NCBI RefSeq assembly: GCF_040183065.1
Contig: NC_091120.1
Span: 182,405,896-182,469,895 of the forward strand
DNA from: Periplaneta americana
Taxonomy: Eukaryota > Arthropoda > Insecta > Blattodea > Blattidae
Length of the DNA stretch: 64,000 nucleotides
Direction of reading: 5' to 3'
Position numbers and translations under genes: made by a program. Position 1 is the first letter of the stretch. Every line of letters starts with the position of its first letter. Positions 42,531 through 54,694 of this stretch are shown here, piece after piece. The notes beneath the pieces are model-generated. The model was not told the origin of the DNA, made no database searches, and saw nothing but the letters and a program-made list of their open reading frames with translations.

Positions 42531-44595
42531 CCTACTATTAAATTACATTTCCTAGCAATGGTAAAAAAATTTTCAAAATGCAATACAGTTTCTGAGTGGA
42601 AATAAAATCACTTCCTAGAAACGGAAAAAAAAAAAAAGCTATTTGCAAAGAAACATAAGGCCTCTCCTGAACAAAACATACATCAAGAACCAGGAGCAAA
42701 TCGTGTCCATTGTGGGAAGATAGCAGGACTACAAGACCAGAGGACAGTTGGATGTTTATTTAAGGACACTGGCCTACAAACTGAAGATCAACTCTAGTGA
42801 GCATGCGGCTGATAGTGGTAGTGAAGAGGAAGAAAATGAATAGTACCTACTCAGACAGAAAATTCCTGTGCAATTGCTTACAATAAAAATAATTATTCCT
42901 TACATTTCATTATATTTTAAGGGTATAATGACAGAAGTAGGTACCAATATGCCACAATCACCCAAAAAGTCAATACCAATATCCAAAGACCCAAAGATAC
43001 CAATGACCGAAGAAGCATGGCCCAAGTGTCAGGTACCCATATATCTGTTACAGTACCTATCTGTCTGTTTACCGAAAATGTGGGACCGAAACAGCCGCTA
43101 ACCGAAAATTTAAACGAAAATGTTCATGTACTGTACCATTTTCCTAAAGATGCTTAGTTTCCGAATAACAAAACCGGTACCACGCCAAAATGACCAGATT
43201 TTTAAATTTAAAAAGCAAATTATATGTACAAAAAATAACTTCGTACAGATATTGAAGACTTGAAGTAAACAAAGGTTTGTCATTTTCGTGAAAATTGTGT
43301 TTTTACTGCAATAACAATTTATATGCTACCTAGCCCTATAACATAAATAAGAATCGAAGTCCAGACTTTTTCCTTTATCGTTTTATTAGATGTTTGTAAA
43401 TAGTGGGACGTGTACTGTATGTACCAGTACTGTACCTTAAATGTATGTTAAGACTCAAACTCGAAAGTTTGAAAATGGCACTTCGATCCTTATTTACAGC
43501 TAGAAATTAAGTTTCCATTAATGAAAGATATACGGTATACATACAAAGGCATTCAGAAACCAAGTGATTAATTCCAGTATTTTTGAGTTATCGGCACTGT
43601 ACATATTTAAAACTGATCCTATGCATATAATTTCTTAGTTAACCCGGTATACTGTAGGCACTATTAACTTCTTCTAAGCCAATCCAGTCATTGCTTTAAT
43701 GTGTGTATCCAATGCCTACCCACTTTACTGATATGATTCGGCTATTACTTTAATGTTAACTCAGTTCATAACTTTCCTCAGCAATTGCTTCACAGTTCCT
43801 CTTACCATTGTGCATAAACCGACAATATTGACGTCATTTGCTAAATATTCCTTACACTTTAACTTCAATTTATTATTGCTTTTTGTTTTCCATCTATAGG
43901 CCTATTATGAACAAATTGAAGACAAACTAAATGCTGAATCATTACCAATATTTAATATTACAAATTAATGTGTTATTGACCAGAATAATCTACTGGTACT
44001 CCTACAATAATACCAATGATGTATGGGACAAGGAGGAAGGGTTTTCCATCTTGATCAAGTTCTACCCACTTCAATGGACCCAAAATTAAAAAACTATGGT
44101 CCCACCATTAAGCTAAAATCTTGCAAATTGTAGTCAACTGTTTCGTCCACTGACTATTTTATGTTTTTTCCAGTCTTTCAACTTTAGCGCCTATTTGCTT
44201 AAGTTTAATCAAGATGGAGTTAATCAGTTTCGCTTCTCAATGCCTCAACTCTCTCGTTGTGAGATACAGTCGTGGAAATGCAGAATGTTTGACCAAAATG
44301 ATATATGAACAATTTTGTTTATTTTCGTTTAAAGAATAATGTTCCCAGCTCCTGTACAGAATCCAGCAAAACATACTGGGTATATTATTAAATATAGCTT
44401 TTTCTCCCCACAATGGAAGCTCCCATTTATCACAAAATCAGATCCAGAATATCATTTATTCTAACGTAAGACATTTGAGCTTCCATAACTTCTCTTAATT
44501 ATCCCAGAACATCTTCCGACAAGTAACTCTTTATTTACACCCAAGCAGTTGGCAATATAGGTACCGGCACTGTAGATAATTCAAGTTAGTGAAGA

Positions 44596-44596
<1 letters not shown>
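42531..44596. other. Stretch without a confident gene
   Basis: AT-rich spacer. The ORF at 42868-43101 contains a loosely repeated SPKKSIPISKDPKIPMT string but no known domain. Nothing else is seen. Confidence 0.45.

Positions 44597-44646
<50 letters not shown>
44597..44646. repeat. Trinucleotide (ATT)n microsatellite
   Basis: About 16 att units; no LINE sequence precedes it. Confidence 0.95.
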
Positions 44647-45840
44647 TCATGTAAGTTATCACTTCAATTACTTTACAAGTATGAATAGAAGAGTATTCTG
44701 GGATGGCTAAAAACAAAATTATAGTTTGTAGTTAATTATCATTATACATAAATTCAGTCAATACCAGGGAGCAATACTAAATCTTACACATGCTTGGAAC
44801 AGTATAATTCTTTATCACCAACTACTTTTAGTTGAAAAATTAACCTGTAAGGTAATTTAAAATTAATTTTATAATTTACTTCATTTCATCACATTGGGTC
44901 AGAACCAGAAATATTTCTTAGTAATTATTAATAACTTTATTATTAAGTGTACATCCATTTTGGGATCCAATATTGTTTTATTATTCATCAGAGCTAGATG
45001 ATGTCTTTCTTCATGCTGCAACACATTTTTTATTATTAATAAACAGCCAAATTCTCAGCTATATCTTTTTGCTAAAATTTATCACAACCTTCATGGAGAG
45101 ATGGAATCGAAGTAAGATAGACTTATTTACAATTGTTTACACAGTATCTTTATAAGTCAATATTACAATATTTTTTTATCACTTCCGAAACAAGAAAGAT
45201 GAAGTAACATGAATTTTTGAACATCTCAACAGATTTTGCCATTTGACTGTTGGTTTATGGTGATGAACTATGAATTTATGTTGAATGAAAAAGAAATTAT
45301 GTGCCATGAATGAAACTAACTATTCAGTTCCTGTTAAGTAGCATTGTTATTTTACCCTTAATGGAATGTTTTGCTAATATTAATTGCAATTATAAGATTT
45401 TTACATATCCCATGAAATTTCTAATTCAAAACAATGAAGATTTGTTCATTTTCAGTGCTTTTACAAGCACAACATGAATACTGGTATTATTTCAGTCTAA
45501 ACTCAACTCTCTGACATATTTGAGATCAGTTCTTTATTAGCCCTGATAAGTTTAGATATATATTTTTTCGTAATTTCTTTATTGTCTTACGAGATTACAG
45601 AATTTGATAAGTCTTTATTTCAGTTAATAGCGAGGCACATGTGAATAATAAATTTACCCTTTCACTGTTGGCCTGAAGGCTTCATTGCAGTAGGCTTAAC
45701 AACGTCAAATAAGCAGTGAAAGGATCTAATATAATAAAAAGGCATTAATGTTACAAGATGATTGATGATGGTTGGTCAAATCAACAGCCAATAGAATACT
45801 CTTTCATCGACCTCTGGCTGCCAGAACTTCGTCGTCCATT
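44647..45840. other. 3' flank of the terminal exon at 45841; nothing recognised
   Basis: AT-rich. As the sequence following the stop codon on the minus strand it may hold a 3' UTR; no clear polyadenylation arrangement could be singled out. Confidence 0.4.
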
Positions 45841-45924
45841 CTACCACACATTATCCCTCAGGTTGCCCATATATGGTGAATGTTTGATTCCAAATGTGTG
45901 TGCTGGAAGGTTATCCAACCTTGC
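45841..45924 (-). CDS. Terminal exon of a second ODF3/CIMAP1-like gene (or relic)
   Basis: Minus strand: acceptor ctgttacag|GCA, then 27 codons and TAG. The peptide is ARLDNLPAHTFGIKHSPYMG followed by NLRDNVW. ODF3-family proteins end with this A-x-x-FGIKHS-x-Y motif directly after GAHSPEK. It enters in phase 0, exactly the phase in which the exon at 477-610 leaves, so gene structure is conserved. It lies upstream of the first gene's exons and ends in a stop, so it belongs to a different gene copy. No penultimate exon was found between here and the next terminal exon at 56268, so this copy may be an isolated relic; the short ORF itself is undamaged. Confidence 0.72.
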   Translation of the reverse strand, partial: ARLDNLPAHTFGIKHSPYMGNLRDNVW

Positions 45925-46046
45925 CTGTAACAGATATCATAAAATTGCTTATAATATAGTTTTTAACTCGTCAATTACTACGATTAATTAATGATTCACA
46001 AATTATTCTTATGATTTACTCACAGGAAAAAAATTCAGACATTATA

Positions 46047-46437
46047 CTTTTTTTTTGAAAGATGGGACATGACAGTTAAGCGGCTGAGCTTGGAACTACA
46101 GTGCTATGTTGCCAATATGGACTACCATGCTGCCAGCTGATGAAAGCTAGCAATTGACGTTAAGATGGCTGACGTTAAAACATTCATTGACAATTGACGC
46201 GAAGGTAAGAAAACAATACAAAAATCGACAGAGAATCAAACACGAAACGTACCAATGCTAACATTGTGTGCATAATAAATGTCGCCAAGAGAGCTATTTA
46301 GCATTTGCCATGTAGGAACGGTAAGTTTGGCAACTCAACCGTTGTTACCATAGCAACAGGCCTACCACGCTATGTGACATCCAGTTGTTTTTCTGATCGC
46401 AACGCTCCTGTCATGTCCCATCTTTCAAAAAAACAAG
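46047..46437. mobile_element. MITE with GAAAGATGGGACATGACAG inverted ends
   Basis: 391 bp bounded by ta (46045-46046, 46438-46439). The left end ctttttttttgaaagatggg and the inverted right end cttgtttttttgaaagatgg match, and both continue with acatgacag. Non-coding. Confidence 0.8.
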
Positions 46438-46584
46438 TATAGTGCATAAATATTATGAAACTTCCTTTATAATTAATTAAAGAGAGAATATGGCATTAGG
46501 TTCGCCAGAAAGTGACGAGTGGATGGAGAGAAATACCCTAACCTTCTCCTTTTCTTTGTCAATCACTAGGATGTTAACAATAAA

Positions 46585-47592
46585 TAGGGGGCAGATGTTG
46601 ATGAAAAGTCATCTTCTTATTTTTCACACTAGGACAATGACTATTAATATAGAAATCCTTTCTATGTTAATATCAAAGTAAAAAAATAATTTCTTATATT
46701 GCATTTTTTGACGTTTTTGAGCTAAAAGGTCATTTGTATATATATTTTTTTCGGCATTTATTGGTCATTTTTAATACTTTGAAGAACTTTTAGATCATTT
46801 GGAATGCATTTTACTTTCTTCTTTACCGATAGGTCTGTTAAATCATTTTCTAACCAAATAGGTCAGTAGTAATTACCTACTGAGTAAGTGAATAACAGTG
46901 AAGTTTCAGTTCTGTAATTTGGAATAGACTCTAAAGTACATCCTTCATTCCACTGAAGGCTTCACTTCACACAACGGAAGTAATATAAAATGCTTGACAA
47001 CAGCTTAGTTTAAGTGAAGGCTTTGACCACTACCATTGTTTTGTCAGTACGAGGGTGTCTTTAGAATTTATGTTTGGAAGGGGGGAAACTTTCTCCATGT
47101 CCTAGACAGGATGTGGTTCAGAAGGGATGTCTACTGTAGTAGACAGTATTTTTAACACAAAGATTGCAAGAATGCACGCTGCGCCCACAATTTGTTTTGT
47201 CATTCGCACTCCCTCATCCGGAAGAGCTGGTAACAAAAGAGAAACGCGGAAGGATGAGGAGACAGAGAATGAAGACACTGACATGAACCACTCTTGATTG
47301 AAACACATTGTAAACCCTCATTAAAATCTAAAGTTTTCCCTTAAAACCTTCATTTTGTTGCATGTTCTTTTCCTTTATCTCAGCTAAATTCCAGGACGTT
47401 GCCTCCTCTCTCCGAGATTTGCAGGGCAGTCATTGAAACAAGGTGACTAATTTTTAAGAAGTTGTGGTGCGAGTACGGTGAATAATATTTAAATGCAATT
47501 GTCTTTTAATTTTATGTAATTTCTCCATTAGTTTAAGGGCATTTTAATGATCATTTTAAGTAGATTTTTAGGTCATCAACATCCGCCCCCTA
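46585..47592. mobile_element. AT-rich hAT-like non-autonomous element, copy 2, perfect 8-bp TSD
   Basis: The ends TAGGGGGCAGATGTTGATGA and, inverted, TAGGGGGCGGATGTTGATGA differ at one base. Exact direct repeats acaataaa at 46577-46584 and 47593-47600. The ends TAGGG...G-A-TTTTGATGA relate it to 25648-26374. The interior has ggtcatttttaat-type words on the left and a GC-richer block at 47100-47300. No transposase. Confidence 0.85.
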
Positions 47593-47600
47593 ACAATAAA

Positions 47601-48505
47601 ACTGACTTTTTATAGAACTATTCTGAAATATCTCACAGGTAGTTTCTGAGAGATATATTTGAGGCCCTAACACTCTAAATGTGCTAGTCATTCTCTTCTC
47701 TGCCTATCGCAGACCTAGAGTATGTTGACTTGGACTCATTTTTTTACTACTCTTATTCACTTTAATTTTTTCAATTTTGCTATGACAATCTTTACTATTT
47801 TTATTTTATTGTGGCACAGCTGTGGATAATTCACGGCATACTAGTGTACTGCGGCACATCAGTTGAAAATGGCTGCTCTAACTTTATGCATATAAATTCT
47901 TGAAACGTATCACAGTACCCTAATAACCTTAAAAATAACATCAAAAGTCTAAAAAACCACAAATTTAAAAATGCAGGTTTGTACCGTACTAACTGCCAGT
48001 AAGAGACATACTGGTACCTATTGCGATCATTTACTTTCCCGCTCTTTGTTGACTCAAGAACTTTTCTCGCATGACAGCCACACTAACAAGATCATTTAAA
48101 AACATTTTCGGAAGTGGGAGCGTGCCACGCAACCCACGTTTGCATAAAACATTGTTGAGCAAAGAGGGCTTCAAATGGAAAGGTGAGATGTGGACAAAGT
48201 AGCTTTGATACTGAGTAATTGATGATGATGATGGCAACAAGGACACAAAAGATAGTTGGTGTACATCTCCTTCCAATCATCACTTCTGGCTAAAACCTTT
48301 ACAGTAAAAGCTACTTGCTGATTTACATTCAGTGAATTTCTTAAATTCTCCTTATTGACTGTGTCTGTTGTGATTTTGAAAGCATTATGCACAGTTAGTA
48401 ACTCCTGAAGAACAAATAACCACTGGTATTCCAGAAGTTGGCGGTAATGCCTAATTATTCAGTTAAGGCTCATGCAAAAGCAGTACACATTGATAATAAT
48501 TATAG
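47601..48505. other. Stretch without a confident gene
   Basis: Minus ORFs at 48031-48392 show no known domain and overlap in three frames, as expected by chance. Confidence 0.4.
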
Positions 48506-49120
48506 CAGTGTTACGTTCAAACCTCCACATTCTAAATAAACATTGCTAACAAGTTATACCAAATTATGGAATGCGAGTGGTATATTAAAAGAAAGAGAAA
48601 CTCGAAGAATTTTTATTTAATGAATTTGAAGTTGTTTGTTCACTCACTATGTTGCGCCACAATCACATAATGCAAAATGGTGACTCCGCAGCAGCATATA
48701 CAATCTATATTCTGATAAGCAGCGACAAAATCAATCATTACAGTACAAAGAAATTACCAAAGACAATATGGAGGAGATGCACCTGACATGTTGTAGAAGT
48801 TTCTGGCAACTTGAAGTGTTAAAAAAACAATCTAGAGGTTCTCATCGACGTGTTTCAGAAGAGAAGGTGGAAGGAATTCGAGCGGGATATCAGAGAAGCC
48901 CACATAAATCAATTCGCTAAGCATCCCGGCAGTTCAACATTTTCCCATCAGGTGCATCTCCTCCATATTCTCTCCCAGTCGCGGTTCGTGGTTTTAAAAT
49001 TGAGGAAGGCTCTAGGCTGAAATGGCAAATTTCCAAGGCCTCGAGCATGAATGTTTGTTTATTTATTTCTATTTGTTTATTTGTGTATTTCCGTAACTGG
49101 GAATTTTTAACACTAAGTTG

Positions 49121-49155
<35 letters not shown>

Positions 49156-50193
49156 CGGGCACTTGACTTACTGTAATTCATTTGCTTGTAGATGAAATCG
49201 GCTCTTCTCTCTTTCGATATATTACACAGACAATTCATTGTTCTCAAATAAACACTTGCAAACGGTTCTCACAATCACAAGTTCACGACTGCATACAATA
49301 CTAATACTAGTATTACGAAGGACAAGTCAAAACTAATTCGCGCGTTAGAATTTCCGTTGTGTTGTTTTCCCGTCCCTGACGGAGGTTTGAAAAACTTCCA
49401 CTTTATGGGATACTAGTGATTCCAATATTGTGTCAACGAATAACTAAACAACGACTCCTCCTTAACATCGCAATGTTATCCTAAAATGCCAATTAGGCTT
49501 ATGATCTACCGTAAAATGAATGAGAGAGCAGACACGTAACCTCAAGAATGGAGTGTCAGACATTGTTTCTCTTCTCTTCTCCAAGAGAGTTTCTTTTTAA
49601 TTAAGAGCTAGAATGATCTACGCCTTAGCTGTACCCTTATTAACCAGACTCCACTAATAAACCACCCTGTCCTGTTTCTATTGTGCGGAAGAGACAGTAA
49701 AAGATTGAGCCTCCGTTATTACTAGGCTATATAACCTATCTCAAAAACATCTATCAGTACCAACAGTTCCAAATATATTGACCGTTATTAATGAAAGAGC
49801 CAAGTAAAATTTCAATATTTCTCCTCTATTGAAAATCTTTATTCTACTATTAAACACAAACAAATGTCAAGATCGTTTTAGATTTTTATAGAGGCGGCTC
49901 CGCCTAAGAGGCTTTAACTACGAGCAGCTACTGTTCTCTACGGTAATTTCTTTGTACTGTACTGATTGATTTTGTCTCTGCATAACAGAATACAGATTGT
50001 GTGCGCTGTTGAGTAGTCGCCATTTTGCTTTATATGATTGTGGCGCAACATGGAGAGTGAACATTCAACTTAAAATTTATTAAATGAAAATTGTTCGAGT
50101 TTCTCTTTCTTTTAATAGCACTCGCATTCCATAATTTGGTGTAACTTGTTAGCAATGATTAATTAAAATGCCAGAAGTTTGAACGGAACACCG
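48506..50193 (+). mobile_element. DUF4817-type Tc1/mariner derivative with about 250-bp terminal inverted repeats
   Basis: Outer ends CAGTGTTACGTTCAAAC (48506) and, inverted, CGGTGTTCCGTTCAAAC (50193); ta follows the right end. The two ends align to about 250 bp inward, including gaatgcgagtg, aaaagaaagagaaactcgaa, gttgcgccacaatca and tacagtacaaagaaattacc. The left TIR runs straight into transposase coding sequence. The interior includes a (TA)n block (49124-49154). The inner 49160-49900 is AT-rich, unrecognised, and may be foreign. Confidence 0.82.
48720..48950 (+). pseudogene. Broken DUF4817 transposase N-terminus
   Basis: In shifting frames the plus strand reads ATKSIITVQRNYQRQYGGDA, then a frameshift and stops, then VLKKQSRGSHRVSEEKVEGI and RAGYQRSPHKSIR-stop-ASRQFNI. 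This is the DUF4817 domain plus the start of the second HTH of this transposase family, as at 21536 and 59302. Reading ends abruptly at 48945, where an inverted copy of atatggaggagatgcacctg (forward at 48772, inverted near 48950) starts. The N-terminus is encoded inside the terminal repeat. Confidence 0.75.
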
Positions 50194-50900
50194 TATAGAA
50201 GAGCACTATTACATCACTTTATAGTTACTACCGGTAGTAATAATGTGATTATTGGTTAGAAAGACTTCCTTTCAGATCTTTTAATATTAATTATGGTTTA
50301 AAACTATAAAAGTTGTCTTCACCACGTCTCTCCATAACTTATTACTTTATAATATGTGTAGTGACTAAAGTATTATAAAGAAATAAAATAATAATATTAG
50401 AAATTATATGTTGTTCCGAGTGTTAAACTAGTCTAATTATGACATATTAACAAGAAAATATTAATGTAAGGTCACCAGAAAGAATGAATAAGATGACATG
50501 AACAGTTTTCAACTACTACCGGTACAGTACTTTTAATTTATGGAATGTTGATGGCTGAACTACAGTAATCTCTAGCAAATCTGAAACGAAATCTTCGGGA
50601 CATTTATCATCATATTCTTTACATTATAATTATAAAATATGTATTTTTCTAGGAGCGTGAGAGCTGTCTACAAAATTTTCGTCATAATCACGATAATTTT
50701 TAAGGTTATCTGACCTCAGAATTTTGCTCTGAAGAAATTGTTACAAAAAATGTACCCCTTTGTTATAATTATAACAAGAATCCTAAATAATTTACAATGC
50801 AAACTGATAGATAACTTGAAACAATGGAAATTGTTTGCTAGATTTCATTTCATTTATTGTATTCCATAGCTTGTACTTAAGACATTGTAGTCCAGATTGT
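50194..50900. other. Stretch without a confident gene; LINE-like tail near 50850
   Basis: 50848-50875, inverted, reads atggaatacaataaatgaaatg, resembling the LINE tails near 1900 and 31840. No associated ORF is recognised. Confidence 0.4.
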
Positions 50901-50957
<57 letters not shown>

Positions 50958-50960
50958 ATA
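50901..50960. repeat. A run plus (TA)n microsatellite
   Basis: Fifteen A residues followed by about 45 bp of TA repeats. Confidence 0.95.
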
Positions 50961-52144
50961 CGATACAAAAATATATACTATAATATATAGTAAGTATATT
51001 AGTTTAATTTACAAGCATAGATACTTTCTCACTTGAGTAGAATGTATGAATAAGGAGAAATGTTTTAACTTTCGTTGTAAAATTTATCCCCTGGCTCTCC
51101 AAAGCTTTAAAAGCTTAACAAAACAATAATCGTCTTCGTATGTGTAATACCTTCTCAAACTATCTTAAAGAAATATCTGCACACCAAAAATTTAAGAAAG
51201 TCCTTTACAAGGATTTAATTAAAAACTACTTTTACAGTGTGAACAAATTTATAGAAAATTGCCATGATTGACTAGAAAAAAGAATGTCTTACTTAAAAAA
51301 AAATCTGCTTCCTCTTTTCCAGGTTCTGACTTAAAGATAGGATGTCTTCTCATGGAGGAAGTATTGGTTCCAACTGACTCCCATATTCGAAATTTAAATT
51401 ATCGTCTCTTCCCATCTTGGGTAACCCTCCCTCATACCAGATTTTCAGGACACGCTTTTTAGAATTTAATTTTCTTCGCGTAATTTCTCCCCCTTACTTA
51501 AAAAAAATTGTCTATAATAAAATTACTGATATTTCATATACGAGTGTCTCAGAGGAATGTAAAATACTTAAGGATAATGTCGTTTGCTTTTTGTTTATGG
51601 ATTTTGTGATGGCAATGCATTGACTGGTGTTGAGGAATACAATGTTTTCCCAATCGAAGGGTTCCATCTTCTGTGTGTTTCCCCTGTTTACCGAACGTTA
51701 TCTGAAACTAGTATGAGGCTGGAAAGAGAACCTGTACTACCTGATATGAATTTATAATTCATGGAACCCATAAGAAAAGCAACCTTAGAAATTTGTCTTT
51801 TGTAATTATTTTATTCTTACCGAGTTTGTACTAATAAACTCATTGGAACAAACAAGATGCAGCATTTTCAATAATGTATGATATTAAAATATTCTAAAAC
51901 GTAGAAGTAAGTTTACAATGTCTCTCTCCATTTAAAAGTTCGCCTATCAATAACTTTCCAACCATTAATTTCAGACAGAGGTCTGCATCGGACGTTTTCG
52001 CTCGAGCGCCAAGTAGTTCATAGCATAATCCGATAGGTAGCGCACATGCATGATGGGTAAAACTGTCACGAGCGATAAATCCTCGAACGGTGTAAGCTGA
52101 GCATTAGACATTCGTTCTTGTTACAGTGATGAACTGTGTAGTAA
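50961..52144. other. Stretch without a confident gene
   Basis: Two overlapping small ORFs at 51268-51623 could derive from an old retroelement but show no clear motif. The more GC-rich 52010-52120 is unassigned. Confidence 0.4.
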
Positions 52145-52156
52145 CATCATAGATGT

Positions 52157-52344
52157 CTTTTTCCCTCCGGTCTCCCAACTAACACTCTATATGCATTTCT
52201 GGATTCGCCCATACGTGCTACATGCCCTGCCCATCTCAAACGTCTGGATTTAATGTTCCTAATTATGTCAGGTGAAGAATACAATGCGTGCAGTTCTGCG
52301 TTGTGTAACTTTCTCCATTCTCCTGTAACTTCATCCCGCTTAGC
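52157..52344 (-). mobile_element. Internal LINE fragment with 12-bp TSD
   Basis: The minus strand encodes KRDEVTGEWRKLHNAELHAL, SSPDIIRNIKSRRLRWAGHV, ARMGESRNAYRVLVGRPEGK. This is the piece just upstream of the GRPRRRWED... end found at 9530 and 10027. Direct repeats catcatagatgt at 52145-52156 and 52345-52356 flank it exactly. The 3' terminal part and any tail are missing although a target duplication is present. Confidence 0.8.
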
Positions 52345-52881
52345 CATCATAGATGTTTATCATTTCAAAACTTTGCAGTGTTTAACTAACCTCTCCATAG
52401 TACAACTACAAAACTTGTTTTAAAATGTAATACAAATGTGTAGGTAAATGTTCCCCCCCCCACACACAGGAGTGATTCTGTTTTTTCCACATCTGATAGA
52501 TGTTATTGGATGTAAATGTAATTATTATAAACGGAGAACACAATCATGATAATGCAAGAACCGTATCAAGTTTTCTAGTAATAATAATAATCTCTAATAA
52601 CTAGTGTATCAATCTTTGCGTCTGTAACAGTTGTGCAGCATGATTATTCGTTTTGTTATATTTTCTGTGACGTTATCTCTGTACTAATATTGTTATTAAT
52701 CTATTGCTATATCAATAATATTTTGTAAAACGTTTCTACATTGTCGCAATATATAGGCGGAACACTATGTATGGACCTATCATATTATATATGTGGTAAA
52801 TCAAATATTGAATAATTATTAATTAGCAATAATAACTGTATATCGAAGTTTTTCATACTATTTTATTTATAATTTCATGTT

Positions 52882-53125
52882 TTTTTAGTAGGTTATTTTA
52901 CAACGCTGTATCAACATCTTAGGTTGAATGAGATAAAGGTGATAATGCCGGTGAAATGAGTCTGGGGTCCAGCACCGAAAGTTACCCAGCATTTGCTCAT
53001 ATTGGGTTGAGGGAAAAGCCCGGAAAAAACCTCAACCAGGGAACTTGCCCCGACCGGGAATCGAACCCAGGCCACCTGATTTCGCAGCCAGACGCGCTGA
53101 CCGTTACTCCACAGGTGTGGACAAC
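52882..53125 (-). mobile_element. SINE family B, full copy with 8-bp TSD
   Basis: Same as 22187-22445 over the full length (ttagtaggttattttacaac to ccacaggtgtgg). Direct repeats ttcatgtt at 52874-52881 and 53126-53133. Confidence 0.88.
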
Positions 53126-53133
53126 TTCATGTT

Positions 53134-53719
53134 CCTGTTTTGGTACGTTCCATTAGACTGTTCCACTAAACGTTTGTCATAAACGCAGAAAATAAAGCCT
53201 TATTTTTACCATGTGAGCAAAACATACCGTATGTGTATCTTATATGTCGCCTTCCATACAAGATAAGACATGTCGGTGAGATGACCTTGTATTGCGCTTC
53301 TATTTATTACGAGCGTATCACGACCGATCTTACCTCACTCGAGGGTACGACATTCGACCGAGTTCAAGCGAGCGATTAACTCCAATGCAGCAATCTGATT
53401 TCGGACATTGTTATATCAGGTTAAATCGATGTAGATTAACCCAAACTACATTATCCTAAAAAGTATTTTACAGCTCGATTCAGGAATTTTGGCCCTTGCA
53501 AAAAGTAAGTAGATAAACTAAGAGCGAGTTACTCATCAGTACTGGCGGTCTGGGTCACACAGGTCAGGCCGCGCAGTCATGACACCTAACATTTCCTTCT
53601 TATTATGTCGCGATACACTCAGTCTTGAAACACAATATTCTTCCACACGTCCCGTTACTAACCACTACATCTGTTGACTAAACAATGTCATGATGACTTA
53701 TATTTCATTTTTCTCTATT
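53134..53719. other. Stretch without a confident gene
   Basis: Slightly GC-richer spacer with no ORF or delimited repeat. Confidence 0.4.
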
Positions 53720-53976
53720 ATTACGATGTACCGAAGTAGGCTACATATGATATTTCGGTGCAGAAATTCTGCGTCATCATATGATGATAGAAGAGTGGAA
53801 CAGAGAAAAATTCTCTCTGGCACCGGGATTTGAACCCGGGTTTTCAGCTCTACGTGCTGACGCTTTATCCACTAAGCCACACCAGATTCCCATCCCGACT
53901 GTTCTACACTTCTATAATCATATAATGACGCAGAATTTCTGCACTGAAATATCATTGTTCTTCGGTGCATCGTAAT
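53720..53976. mobile_element. Foldback element enclosing a tRNA-like SINE head (family E)
   Basis: Arms 53720-53781 (attacgatgtaccgaag ... gcagaaattctgcgtcatca) and 53917-53976 are inverted copies, with an extra few bases in the left arm. Between them 53783-53907 holds, on the minus strand, GTGTGGCTTAGTGGATAAAG (A box) and CGGGTTCAAATCCCGG (B box). The structure is a SINE inside a roughly 60-bp palindrome. Confidence 0.8.
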
Positions 53977-54184
53977 ATATGATATGCGAAAAATAATCAC
54001 TTTGTGGTTTAAGACGGCGCTTATTCCGTCGGATCCCGGCCACTTAGTCACTCTTATGAGTGCACCTCTGCACAAGTAGGCTATGGACCTTGTCCCACTG
54101 TCATACATCTATGGCGCAGTGCATGAGGATAGGCCACTAGAGGGAACCCAAGAGATGGAACTTAAACTGAGAGGATTCGATCCG

Positions 54185-54304
54185 GCGTCGGGATGGGAAT
54201 CCGATGTGGCTTAGTGGATAGAGCGTCAGCACGTAGAGTTGAAAAACCGGGTTCAAATCCCGGTGCCGGAGAGAATTTTTCTCTGTTCCACTCTTCTATC
54301 ATTC
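54185..54304 (+). mobile_element. tRNA-like SINE, family E, opposite orientation
   Basis: gatgtggcttagtggataga (A box) and cgggttcaaatcccggtgcc (B box), then gagagaatttttctctgttc and actcttctatcat. It is inverted relative to 53783-53907, about 280 bp away, without the foldback arms. Confidence 0.88.
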
Positions 54305-54694
54305 TTCCTCTAGCCAAACAACCAAGGACAGGGGCCATTAACGCTGAATCGAGCTGTACATTCCTCCTGAGACACACTGTATATTTGTAGCTCTTTAGTA
54401 CTGAACACTGATTTGGTTAGTACATGAATTGTTTGATGTTATTTATGACCAGATAATTCTCGATATTTTATAGTTGTCGCGTAATTTTCCCCTTCTCGAT
54501 TATCAGCGTGCGAATTTTGAGGAAAAAAAAAGAGGGAAATTACGCGAGTAAATACGGTAAATGTGAATTAGTGCCTTGTTAAGTGTTAAATTTGTTATTG
54601 CGATTGTTATTTGTTAATTTTGTAATTATTTATACTATATGTTGAAATTTTTTACATGTTGTATTTTGACATGTCCCATATCATGTACAGGGTT

